64,000 nt of DNA, from contig NC_080056.1 in the NCBI RefSeq assembly GCF_026212465.1, positions 9,735,145 to 9,799,144 of the forward strand. The letters run 5' to 3'. A program made the translations under genes and the position numbers. Positions within the stretch are counted from its first letter, which is position 1. Each line of letters starts with the position of its first letter. The notes below the pieces were generated by a model. The model worked only from the letters and a program-made list of their open reading frames with translations. It did no database searches and had not been told where the DNA came from. Positions 24,417 to 33,459 of this stretch are shown piece after piece. Source of the DNA: Amaranthus tricolor (taxonomy: Eukaryota > Streptophyta > Magnoliopsida > Caryophyllales > Amaranthaceae).

Positions 24417-24700
24417 ACTTTATACGCCTAAGTGTCAAAAATGTTGAAAAACCCTTAAAATCGCAACTTAACATGCAATTTCTAGCATATGGCTATGATT
24501 TTCAATTCTAACCACTTCAACACAATAATATAAACCAAATAATGTTGTGTCCCTAGTTTTGTGCAAAACAAACCAAGTTTGAGCTACTTTATGCGCAAAA
24601 GTGCCAAAAACGCTTAAAAACGCATAATATCGCAACTTAACACGTAATTTCGAGCATATGACTATGATTTTCAATTCTAACAACTTCAACACAATAATAT

Positions 24701-24708
24701 ATACCAAA
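24701..24708. other. Left target duplication of the hAT element (ATACCAAA)
   Basis: ATACCAAA precedes the element and recurs directly after it at 25736-25743. Removing the element and one copy restores ATATATACCAAATAATG, the standard monomer sequence. Confidence 0.93.
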
Positions 24709-24725
24709 CAGGGATGACAATGGGT

Positions 24726-24860
24726 ATTGGACCCGACCCGGATCCGTGGATCCGTATCCGTTTTCACGGATCTGGGTCCAAAAAATATAAACCCGTCGGA
24801 TCCGGGTCGGATCCAGATCCTGTTAACTTTCACGGGTCCGGATCCGGATCTGGGAAAAAT
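24726..24860. repeat. Left subterminal GGATCC-rich zone of the hAT element
   Basis: Repeated GGATCCG, GGGTC and GATCCGG words, many of them palindromic, make this a sharp GC-rich island in AT-rich surroundings. It mirrors 25553-25728. Such clusters are candidate transposase-binding sites. Confidence 0.8.
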
Positions 24861-24907
24861 ACCCCTACTTTTGATTTATATTGAGTAGTAGATATATGTC
24901 TAATGTT

Positions 24908-25155
24908 GAGTTTGGTGGTTGATTTATGTTGATTTATTTGAGTTTAATGGTTGATTTATGTTGAGTTCAATGGTAAATTTTGATTTATGTGGAGTAGTTT
25001 TTTGTTTATTTGAGTTTAGTGGTTGATTAATGTTAATGTATTTGAGTTTGGTGGTTGATTTATGTTGATTTATTTGAGTTTAATGGTTGATTTATGTTGA
25101 GTTCAATGGTAATTTTTGATTTATGTTAATGTATTTGAGTTTAGTGATTGATGAT
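24908..25155 (+). repeat. Direct repeat of about 136 bp inside the hAT element
   Basis: GAGTTTGGTGGTTGATTTAT at 24908 recurs at 25044, followed in both by GTTGATTTATTTGAG and later by GAGTTCAATGGTA. The composition is intron-like, and it lies directly upstream of the captured-exon candidate. Confidence 0.8.
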
Positions 25156-25172
25156 GTAATAAATATCTTCAG

Positions 25173-25414
25173 CACCAAAGTTGGAGAATTTTCTGGGAAT
25201 TAGCTTGGAGAGCATCTACAAACAAGAGGAGCAACAACAATTAGTGTCATACATATCAACATTATCATACCAAGGATTTAGTAGTGAAGATGATTTGCTG
25301 AAGAACTTTATGAGATATCATAATGGATATGTTGTGAATGATGAGCTACTTATGGGTAATCATCAAAATATTGTTTCATCTGGGAATAATAATACTTCTA
25401 TTACTGTTCCTTAG
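25173..25414 (+). pseudogene. Captured exon candidate, AINTEGUMENTA-like/BABY BOOM-like motif
   Basis: After an intron-like stretch ending ATATCTTCAG, an open frame reads PKLENFLGISLESIYKQEE and continues to TAG at 25412-25414, about 79 codons. PKLENFLG / PKLEDFLG is a conserved motif in the N-terminal part of AINTEGUMENTA-like AP2 transcription factors. No AP2 domain is present, so at most one exon fragment was taken up. The rest of the frame (glutamine-rich, then SSEDDLLKNFMRYHNGY) I do not recognise. The 3' splice site next to the frame favours capture of genomic DNA over a processed transcript. It could also be a chance frame with a short motif match. Confidence 0.45.
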
Positions 25415-25552
25415 AATGGTGGGATTTACAGTCTTTATCCTTAACAATAGTGGGTGATTCATTGTGAAATAATATGTATTATTAACATTAGTCTATAAAT
25501 ATCGCTTTATTGCAATCTAAACACATTTTTAAAAAAAAGAAAAAAATAAAAC

Positions 25553-25728
25553 AGGACCCGTTTTTGGACTCGGATCCGATACTGGATCCGCAGTACCCGC
25601 AGATCCGGATCTGGGTCCTGCAAAATTAGACCCGCGGATCCGGGTCCGGGTCCGGATCTGGATCCTACTCCTGAAAAAGGATTTGGATCGGGGTCCACCT
25701 GGACCCGGTCCAGATCCGACCCGTTGCA
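25553..25728. repeat. Right subterminal GGATCC-rich zone of the hAT element
   Basis: Mirror of the left zone: repeated GATCCGGATC, GGGTCC and CCCGCGGATCC words running up to the terminal inverted repeat. Confidence 0.8.
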
Positions 25729-25735
25729 ATCCCTA

Positions 25736-25743
25736 ATACCAAA
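25736..25743. other. Right target duplication of the hAT element (ATACCAAA)
   Basis: Identical to 24701-24708; see the left copy. Confidence 0.93.
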
Positions 25744-25959
25744 TAATGTTGTGTGCCAAATTTCGTGCAAAACAAACTAAGTTTGAGCTACTTTATGGGC
25801 AAAAGTGCCAAAATCGCTTAGAAACGCATAAAATCGCAACTTAAAACGTAATTTCTAGCATATGACTATGATTTTCAATTCTAACCACTTCAACACAATA
25901 ATATATACCAAATAATGTTGTGTGCCAAGTTTCGTGCAAAGCAAACCAAGTTTGAGCTA

Positions 25960-26336
25960 ATTAACAATACCAAACAAAGAAACAACAAAAGAGGGCAATT
26001 AAGGACAAAAGCCTACCAGATGACCAGCCTACCTTGCCGCATGGTTTGAGCCTTAACCAAGGATATCTGGAGCCAAAAAACCATGGAATTGTGACCTCCA
26101 TACATGGATAAAGCCATCAAAGCCCAAGAACCATGAATGTGGTGCACACAGCTTACTAGTATACGAGCGCAAGGTGGGCTAGTCACTGATCAGTGCTAAT
26201 CAGTGCCCAAGATAAGTGTTTTTGTTTTTAATTTTTGTTTTAAGAGGCTTATTGTATAGCACGTGATATTTATAGCCATTAGCTAGGTTTTCTCTCATGT
26301 ATATGGATTCAGTTTTGTGATTAATAAGAATTCTCA
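25960..26336 (+). repeat. LTR-like insert, copy 10
   Basis: The shortest copy (377 bp). It lacks the TAGCTAGAAACCTATAAATAGAG stretch, going from TTAGCTAG straight to GTTTTCTCTC, so the TATA-like box is deleted here. Confidence 0.6.
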
Positions 26337-26749
26337 CTTTATACGCGAAAGTGTCAAAAACGCTAAAAAACCCATAAAATCGCAACTCAACACGTAATTT
26401 CTAGCATATGACTATGATTTTAAATTCTAAACGCTTCCACACAATAATATATACCAAATAATGTTGTTTTCCAAGTTTCGTGCAAAACAAACCAAATTTG
26501 AGCTACTTTATGCGCAAAAGTGCCAAAAACGCTTAAAAACGCATAAAATCACAACTTAAAACGTAATTTCTAGCATATGACTATCATTTTAAATTCTAAC
26601 CACTTCAACACAATAATATATACCAAATAATGTTGTATGCCAAATAATGTTGTGTGCCAAGTTTCGTGCAAAATAAACCAAGTTTGAGCTACTTTATGCG
26701 CAAAAGTGCCAAAAAAAACTTAAAAACGCATAAAATCAAATTTGTGTAC

Positions 26750-26822
26750 CTTTATTGCCGTCCATTTTGGAAATGTGGCTCTGGATGTAGATCCCATTTG
26801 TCCACACACTTTTTTTATTGTG
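26750..26822 (-). pseudogene. Exon 9 of the Ulp1-like gene
   Basis: 73 bases: one base completing an alanine codon plus 24 codons, ending [10 protein letters not shown] at the donor AAG|GTACAC. The acceptor is TTTGAG. The phase fits both neighbours exactly. Confidence 0.82.
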
Positions 26823-26846
26823 CTCAAAGGCATGGGAAAAGTAATA

Positions 26847-27026
<180 letters not shown>

Positions 27027-27068
27027 CACTTAATTAAACAAATTGGTGTTATAATTAATATTACGTAC

Positions 27069-27185
27069 GCATTCAATAACGCTTTGAATTTTGTGTTGCG
27101 AGGCGGGCTTTGAGGTTTTTGTAATGAGTCGAAGACGTGTACAGTGTTCGTTAAAGGGCATATGACCAAAAGTATCCAATGCAAA
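27069..27185 (-). pseudogene. Exon 8: catalytic His and Asp exon
   Basis: 117 bases between an acceptor TTTGTAG and a donor GTACGTAA. It reads [22 protein letters not shown] and D of FDSL are the catalytic histidine and aspartate of the C48 fold. Confidence 0.88.
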
Positions 27186-27273
27186 CTACAAACACAAATT
27201 TAAAATCAACAAATTAGAGATTAGGTGACTTTAAAAATCAAAATATAAGTTCAATTTCAAAAATATAACTTAC

Positions 27274-27456
27274 TCTTCCACACATGGAGCCAGAATGAAC
27301 GTGTGTTTAGATGCAAGGGAATTAGTCAAAGCAGTGTCAATGTATGCTTTGACGTCATCTGGATCATTTACACATTTAGTACCCGAAATCGACTCAAGAC
27401 AAAACCATCCAATTTTTATTGGAGATTCGCAAGAATTTAGCTCCTCGTAAGCCGCA
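27274..27456 (-). pseudogene. Exon 7 of the Ulp1-like gene
   Basis: 183 bases, acceptor GTTTAG, donor GTAAGT. It reads AAYEELNSCE, then KIGWFCLESI, and ends FILAPCVE, the strand before the HW motif in this protease family. Confidence 0.8.
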
Positions 27457-27546
27457 CTAAACTCACGAATAAGAAAATTTTGTTAGTAATTCGGTTATTA
27501 AAACAATTAAACAACAATGCCTAACTTGTAAGATAATGAGCATCAC

Positions 27547-27848
27547 CTCATGTTGACATGGATAAGAGCTACGTTCAGCATCTCTCCTCTCAAAAATTGC
27601 CCAATGTCACTAGGTCCAATAATTACAAACGGGCTTTCTAAAAAGTAGAATTGGTCCTTCTGCAGGTTTAGAATGATTGGGTCCTCCTCACACAGGTGAG
27701 ATGCACAAGTGTGCAGCCATTTGCAATCTTGAGATAGATCGTTTAGCTCCGCATCAGTCAAAATTGGAGTGCTTGGCATCGACTTTGACCTAGTCGACAC
27801 CTTTGCTGAGGAACCGATCTCTCTCTAAGATCCCTTTGGACTCTTTTG
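27547..27848 (-). pseudogene. Exon 6 with premature TAG
   Basis: 302 bases from acceptor GAAATAG to donor AG|GTGATG. The frame has TAG at 27825-27827, eight codons into the exon, then runs on through STRSKSMPSTPILTDAELND to MLNVALIHVNM. This is the only break in the last eight exons. Confidence 0.8.
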
Positions 27849-27921
27849 CTATTTCAATTTATAAAATTAAATTAGTGTAATCATGAAATTAAAAAAAAAA
27901 TAAGTTACAAATGATTCTTAC

Positions 27922-28206
27922 CATGTTAGTGAATCGGACCCAAGCATATGGCCATGTGACGAAACTACCTAGGGCGTCTGATAGTTTCTCAAGGCTCCAT
28001 GCTGGCATTGGAACCGGAAGTGAGAAATCTTCAAACTCCTTTACAATAGTTTCCACGGTCACACTGATGTGGCCACTTGTAACAGGCATCGAATGCACTG
28101 TTTGGCCTTCTTTGGTTGGCTGGGCCACACCATATGCAACCTCAGTTAAGTCGCCATCACTAGCAACACCTAACTGAGGCAGGAAAAGAGAACAAGGAGT
28201 CGCCTC
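27922..28206 (-). pseudogene. Exon 5 of the Ulp1-like gene
   Basis: 285 bases (95 codons) from acceptor ATTCAG to donor ATG|GTAAGA. It contains EATPCSLFLPQLG and ends FVTWPYAWVRFTNM. This is a linker region with no recognised domain. Confidence 0.78.
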
Positions 28207-28306
28207 CTGAATATTGCGTCGTTTAGTATAATAAGAATCATAATAAAATATTAAAACGCGTTGCAATTTAAATTAATAAGTGCTTATATATTTAAAAATT
28301 ACGTAC

Positions 28307-28774
28307 TTGTAGCACTGGTTCCGGAGTTGGCTCCAAATTTTGAGCAACGAGGTTTATGGTCTCCGGTGTGGGGTTTTCTCCTTTAGGGAAAGTAATGGGC
28401 AGGGGTGCTACGGGGGTAATGGGCTCGGGTGTTGGCTCGACCGAAGCATTAGGATCCCGATGTTGACTTTCCTGATCCTCGACAATCAGGTTTGCCAAGT
28501 GAACAACGGGTGCTCCCATGTTCTGCAACACGACGGCCTGTTTGGCGAGAACGTGCTTCGTAATCTCTGCTCGGAGGATTGCTAATTCATCCCGCAGCGT
28601 CGTTTGGGATTGAGTAACAACACACTCTTTCCCGAATGCCTTCTGTAACCCCACACGGACGCCTCCCTTTCTGACTACCCGCCCACTGTGGTCTTTCCCT
28701 AAGACCATATGTAATGCGTCAACATTGCCTCTTGGGGTGAACTCCCCCGTAGCTTCTTTTTCCTTCCAGCCCAT
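28307..28774 (-). pseudogene. Exon 4: Transposase_24-like tail and Pro-rich linker
   Basis: 468 bases (156 codons), open throughout, from acceptor TGAATAG to donor CAA|GTACGT. HSGRVVRKGGVRVG matches the SGRVRGVGG motif near the end of plant En/Spm Transposase_24 regions. A helical, Leu- and Gln-rich stretch follows, then proline-rich repeats with EPTPEP. Confidence 0.8.
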
Positions 28775-28876
28775 CTATTCAAATAAAAAGTGACATATAT
28801 AGCAATTAGTATAAGTAAATCAAAGCCAAAGAATACAAATCAAATCAAGAATATACTTAATAATTTCAAAACTCAC

Positions 28877-29152
28877 CACAACATCAGCAACCTTCTTTGT
28901 TCCCGGATCATTAATGGTAAATTTACCACTTGCATCTCGGGAATGAAGCCGCAATACCAATCACGCACCCGATCTCCAGCAGGAGTATTCACGGATGCGG
29001 AGGTAGTCGTATATGAGGGCGTGGATGAACTTTGATTGGGGTATTAACCCGCATCTACCCACTCTTTTCGGACCTCATCGTACATTTTTTGGCCTAAGCG
29101 ATGATAAAACTTCCTTTTTGCTTGCAGAATCAGAAGCTTTACCCCGCTTTTC
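28877..29152 (-). pseudogene. Exon 3, frameshifted
   Basis: It starts EKRGKASDSASKK in the expected frame, shifts to a frame reading KFYHRLGQKMYDEVRKEWV, meets TAA after VDAG, and must shift again to read RDASGKFTINDPGTKKVADV before donor GTG|GTGAGT. The family match is clear; the exon cannot be translated as it stands. Confidence 0.75.
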
Positions 29153-29253
29153 CTAATTAATCAATAGAAAACGAATGTCATGTATTAGTTTAATGACTGA
29201 ATCAAAAGAAGTAAATTCAAATCAAAAACAATAATATAATATGAAATACTTAC

Positions 29254-29514
29254 AACTTCTATGGGAGTTGTTCTTTTGGCAACAAAGGCCTCTCCATCCC
29301 TCTTCGATATGTGACCTCATATTTCGTAGGGCATCTTCGAAGATGCTTGCTCTCCACCTTCGTTTCCCATTTTGACCTTTTTGGTCGTACAGGCACGCCT
29401 CTTCGTAATCCAGCCAGTTACTAACTTGGATTTGAAATCTCTGAATCTTTCAGCAATAGTTGAAAGAAACACATTCTTCTTGTCCTCAACGCTCTCGATG
29501 TGGAAAAGATTAAC
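29254..29514 (-). pseudogene. Exon 2 with premature TGA and weak acceptor
   Basis: 261 bases (87 codons). It reads VNLFHIESVEDKKNVFLST then RFRDFKSKLVTGWI, a Transposase_24-like stretch, then TGA at 29317-29319, then EAFVAKRTTPIEV to donor GTAAGT. The two bases before the expected exon start are TG, not AG, so the acceptor may be mutated. Confidence 0.76.
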
Positions 29515-29596
29515 CAAAAAAAAGTTATATTTATTACTGTCAATTAAATTAATTTTAAAATGAAACTAAATGAGTAAAAATAGTAAAGTTGCTTAC

Positions 29597-29982
29597 CACA
29601 GTATCATTCCATAGAGAGTTCTTCAGACCCTCTGGAACTCGTTCCATGCGTGCAATATGGAAATCTTACGGATACATGGGCCCACTTGTTTTGCATATTT
29701 CCTATGCCATTTTCCGCAGGGTTAACACAATGCATTGTATTCCAAAAGCATGGGTTCTGTGACTTTGAGGTTTTTCGTAGGACCTCGCCCTTTTCTTTTC
29801 TTACGGGTAGTGGGAGCATCCATTGGTGGGGCGTCTTCAGTCTCAATATCATTGTCAATTGGTGGAGCGTCTTCAGCCATACGCTCGTATCTCACAATTT
29901 GGTCCTCTTCACTGTCGTAACTACGATGCTCATTATCCGAGGTCTCAATCTCGGGGACAATTTCGTCTCTGAATAGATGCAT
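29597..29982 (-). pseudogene. Exon 1 of the Transposase_24/Ulp1-like gene
   Basis: The ATG at 29982 opens MHLFRDEIVPEIETSDNEH, acidic, then basic TTRKKRKGRGPTKNL, then LLEYNALC and TAA. The same frame continues as PCGKWHRKYAKQVG and RKISILHA, and a one-base shift then gives VPEGLKNSLWNDTV at donor GTG|GTAAGC. An acceptor-like CTCTTTCAG lies just before the start, so an untranslated first exon is possible. Confidence 0.72.
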
Positions 29983-30186
29983 TGTATATCAGTACCTGAA
30001 AGAGTATGAATAGAAATATATTAGAACATAAGCTAATTAAAATTAAGAATATGACTTTGATTTACAATGCTAATACGTTCAACACAATAATATATAACAA
30101 ATAGTGTTCTGTGTAAAGTTTCTTGCAAAACAAACCAAGTGCCAAGAAAACTTAAAAAAGCTTTAAATTCATACCTTGTGAATCAC
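29983..30186. other. Spacer between the two CACTA genes
   Basis: No coding signal apart from a possible 5' untranslated segment next to 29982. Most of it is one degenerate satellite monomer, annotated separately. Confidence 0.7.
30046..30160 (-). repeat. Lone degenerate satellite monomer between the CACTA genes
   Basis: The words GAATATGACTTTGATTTACA, TTCAACACAATAATATATAA, ATAGTGTTCTGTGTAAAGTT and GCAAAACAAACCAAG align in order with the inverted-block monomer. About 20 bases around GAGCTACTTTATGCGC are missing. It is in the same orientation as the intron block and lies about 3.3 kb away from it. The chance of a random match over this length is negligible. Confidence 0.85.
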
Positions 30187-33100
30187 TTAATTCAAATGTA
30201 TTCCTTCCGTGTGATCTACACGCATATAACCAACATCTACATCATCTTGATCCACTGATTTTGGATTGATAAAGGGAGGGGATTCTTCAAAAGCTTCATA
30301 TTCTTCCTCATCCTAAACATCACCTATACCAAGGATGCTTCTTTTTCCCGGTACAACAATAGACCATTTTTCATCAGTCGAGTCTACAATGTAGAATACT
30401 TGCTTGGCTTGTGTGCCTAGTATGAATGGCTCCTCAGTATCACGCAAACGAGCTAAGTGTACAAGAGTGAATCCACAAGGGTCGTCATTTTTTATGCATC
30501 GTCGATTATTATCTACCCACTTACATTTGAAAAAACCAATATTGAACGTAAAGTAGTCAAGCTCCCATATTTCATGTACGCGCCCGTAGTATACCAATTT
30601 AGCATCAACAAGCGCTTGATCCTTCGCACTCGCGTAAAATGTAGATGACGCCAAAATAGAAACTCCACTATTCTGTAGATAAGATGACTTCTTGTCTTAA
30701 CCCTCAGTCCAAAATGTGATGCCATTGACATCGTAACCCTCATATTTGTTGACATCATCACGCGGACTAAAAGCTAACCACTTAAAAATTTTGGATACAC
30801 CCTTGAGTTCTTCGCATGTTAGCCGATTATGAAACCAATTAATAAACGTCTTGTTATGCAACTGCGTCAATGCTCTATCCCCTTTAGAAGGATGTGTTGC
30901 GTGCAATATATCAAAATGCTCACTCAAAAAAGGATGAACTTTCGAAATATGATGCAACACATACAAGTGTGCTTGAGGTGTGACCGATTTGGAGCCAATT
31001 GTTCCTTTTCCCTCAAGCCTTCCTTCATGTCTAGAGGTGGGAAGTCCAATAGGATTTGCCATGGCCAAATACTCGGCTATGAAGTTACTAATCTCATCAC
31101 TCACAGTGCCTTGAATCATACTCCCCTCGGGTTGTTCTGGATTCCTCACCTTGTTTTGTAAAACACCCATGTGTCTTTCAAAAGGATAACACCACCTTAA
31201 AAAAACTGGACCCAAAAGCTTGATCTCACGAACGAGATGGACAATAAGATGAACCATTATTTCAAAGAACGAAGGTGGATCATACATCTCAAACTTGCAT
31301 AAAGTTACAATCACGTCGAGTTGAAGTGCATCAAGTTTAAAGCGATCAAGAACTTTACTACAAATTGTGTTGAAGATTGAACATAGCTCGGTAATAGCAT
31401 ATCTCACATGCTTTGGCAGTATTCCACGGATTGCAATTGGTAAGAACACTTGCATAATTACATGGCAATCGTGAGATTTCATGCTTCCCAACTTCAGCTC
31501 ACCATTTAGGCTCACAAATCTCTTCATGTTGGATGAGTACCTAGACGGAACCTTAATGCCATACAAACACTCACAAAATGTCCGCTTCTCTGCGTTGGAC
31601 AATATGTAGCAAGCTGGAGGCAAATAAACGTTGTCATTACTCATCTTCTTCTTATTGGCACCAACTTCATCAGCTCTATTTCTTTTCTTACTCACCTTAA
31701 CATGTGCCCACAACTCCGGACGAAGACCATTACATTCAAACCAATCTCGCACGTCCCTAACATCCTTTGTCTTACCCGGAATGTTCATGAGAGTCCCGAG
31801 TATGGCATCGCATAACGTCAAGACAATGTCTAACCTGTAGATCTCTCCAATATGGAAGCTTCCAAAAGATTGATTCTTTTTCCCATAATCGGTATTGACC
31901 TTCTTGCACTTGCCCCATTTTACCAAATACGGTCTCAACTCCCTTAACCTGTTCATAAACCTCATAACCGGTCAACGGTTGACGAGCTACCGGTCCTCAA
32001 CCTCCCCATTGAACAATTTCTTCTTCTTACGATATTAGTGGTCTCATGGGAGGAACTTTCGATGGTGCATGAATACGTGTTTGCACTTAGGATTCCAAGT
32101 GGATTCCATGTCATTGATACATATTGGGCATGCTTTCTTCCCTTTGTTCTTATACCCTGATAAGTTGCCATATGTCGGAAAATCATTAACGGTGCATAAA
32201 AGCATTGCACGCAAGGTGAAATCTTCATTAGCATATGCATCAAACACTGAAACGCCTTCATCCCACATCTTTCTCAAATCCTCAACGAGAGGTGCAAGAC
32301 ATACATCTATGTCATTGCCAGGTTGTTTAGGACTCGAGATAAGAAGCAAAAGCATAATGTACTTACACTTCATACACAACCAAGGTGGCAACTTATAGAT
32401 CACTAAAAGTACCAGCCAAGTACTATGTTGAGAACTAAGATTGCCGAATGGGTTCATTCCATCCATACACAATCCGAGCCTTAAAATACGAACCTCATCT
32501 CCAAAAGTCTTATGCAACCTATCAATACTCTTCCACTCCGGAGAATCAGATGGATGTGTGAGCAAGTGACCTTTCTTCACCCTATCTTCATGCCACCTCA
32601 AATTTAACGCATCTTTCTTTATAGAAACCAAGCGTTTGAATCTAGGTATTATTGGAAGATGCCACAATACCTTAGTCGGGGGCCCTTTAGCATCTCGAGC
32701 CCCTTTACGCTTGTAGCGTGATAACCCACACCTAGGACACTCTTCTAAGTTCTCGTTTTCATTCCGATACAACACACAATCATTCGGACACACATGAATC
32801 TTCTAGTACTCTAAGTCGAAAGGACACATGAGCTTTTTGGCATAATATGTCGACTTTGGAAGTTCATTTCCCTCAAGAAGCATCTCACCTAACGCTTCTA
32901 ATAACATTGGGAAACCAGCGTCACTCCAATTGAACTTTGACTTAATGTTGAAAATTGTCAACATCGCTGTTAATTTGGTGAACTTTGTACATCCAGGGTA
33001 CAAAGGCTTTTGAGAAGCCTCTGTCAACAAGTCAAAAACACGAGGACGTTTTCCTAACTCATCCTCGACTCCCTCCATCATCTCATCAACACGATCCACA

Positions 33101-33459
33101 TCCTCATCGACATTCTCTTCATATGTCTTATACCCATCAACATGATCTACTACATCCTCATTGACATCGGCCACATTATTGGCTTCCTCAACAACACTTT
33201 TCTCTTTGTAAACTCCGTCCTCACCATGCCAAACCCAAACATGACATTGAGGCCTAAACCCACGTCGAAGTATGTGCTCCCTAACGATATCAACACTATC
33301 TACCTTTGATACATTGCCACAACTAACACATGGGCAATAAAAACCAACTCCCCACGTCCTAACTTGATGTTCAACCGCAATACTACAAAATTCTAATACG
33401 CCATCAATAAATTCCAACGATTCAATGCTTCCATACATCCAAGAACGATCTTTTGTCAT
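30187..33459 (-). pseudogene. TNP2-type CACTA transposase, disabled
   Basis: Start MTKDRSWMYG at 33459. Domain order: a Transposase-associated region (SCGNV, HILRRGF), a Transposase_21/TNP2 core (HVCPNDCVLYRNE, CPRCGLSRYKRK, LGLCMDGMNPFG, VNDFPTYGNLSGY), then a DUF4218-like region (SHDCHVIMQVFLPIAIRGIL, FEMYDPPSFFEIMVHL, CYPFERHMG) and a DUF4216-like region (WVDNNRRCIKNDDPCGFTLV). The natural end is TAA at 30187-30189. Breaks: TAG at 32803-32805, TGA at 32044-32046, TAA at 30697-30699, TAG at 30313-30315, and a segment between about 32040 and 31815 read in a shifted frame. Near 31812 LDVM runs almost directly into CDAILGTL, losing the conserved HIEKN-type stretch that may hold a catalytic acid. 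Apart from these, one frame is kept over about 1090 codons. Confidence 0.92.

Larger units (their letters stand above)
24709..25735. mobile_element. Non-autonomous hAT element, 1027 bp
   Basis: The termini are imperfect inverted repeats: CAGGGATGACAATGGGT on the left, and TAGGGATTGCAACGGGT when the right end is read inward. An 8-bp target duplication and the YAGGGATG...GGGT terminus are typical of plant hAT elements. The subterminal zones are dense in GGATCC and GGGTCC-type words. There is no transposase, so mobility would need one supplied elsewhere. The interior holds an AT-rich stretch and a short open frame with a splice-acceptor-like start (25173-25414). Confidence 0.9.
16011..26737 (-). 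repeat. Inverted satellite block, second subfamily
   Basis: These are monomers of about 169 bp in reverse orientation to both outer arrays. On the plus strand the landmarks are CTTAACACGTAATTTCTAGC, ATATGACTATGATTTTCAAT, CAACACAATAATATATACCA and AGTGCCAAAAACGC. Its complement shows it is the same satellite, but with consistent differences from the outer arrays: GCGTTTTTAAGCGTTTTTGG, CATAAAGTAGCTC and CATTATTTGGTATATATT. Blocks of one to seven monomers are separated by ten copies of an LTR-like insert, and one hAT element interrupts a monomer. Both edges of the block fall at the same monomer position, next to CATAAAATCA. Confidence 0.94.
15990..26749 (-). other. Intron of the Ulp1-like gene filled with satellite
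   Basis: On the minus strand the donor is AAG|GTACAC at 26749 and the acceptor is a pyrimidine-rich tract ending CTCTTAG at 15990. Joining the exons gives TAIK then CFQQTC, the order expected in this protease family, with phase 0 kept. Only about 11 bases at the donor side and about 20 at the acceptor side are not satellite. A plant intron this long is unusual; whether it is ever spliced is unknown. Confidence 0.8.

Noticed and set aside
15990..26749. Satellite block as an insertion that disrupts a coding exon of the Ulp1-like gene
   Set aside because: A first reading suggested disruption between KVHK and QQTC, but GT..AG signals with exact phase show that it lies in an intron.
27911..31161. 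Plus-strand frames over the CACTA genes (for example 27911-28177 and 30829-31161)
   Set aside because: They are shadows of the minus-strand exons, which carry the recognisable motifs.
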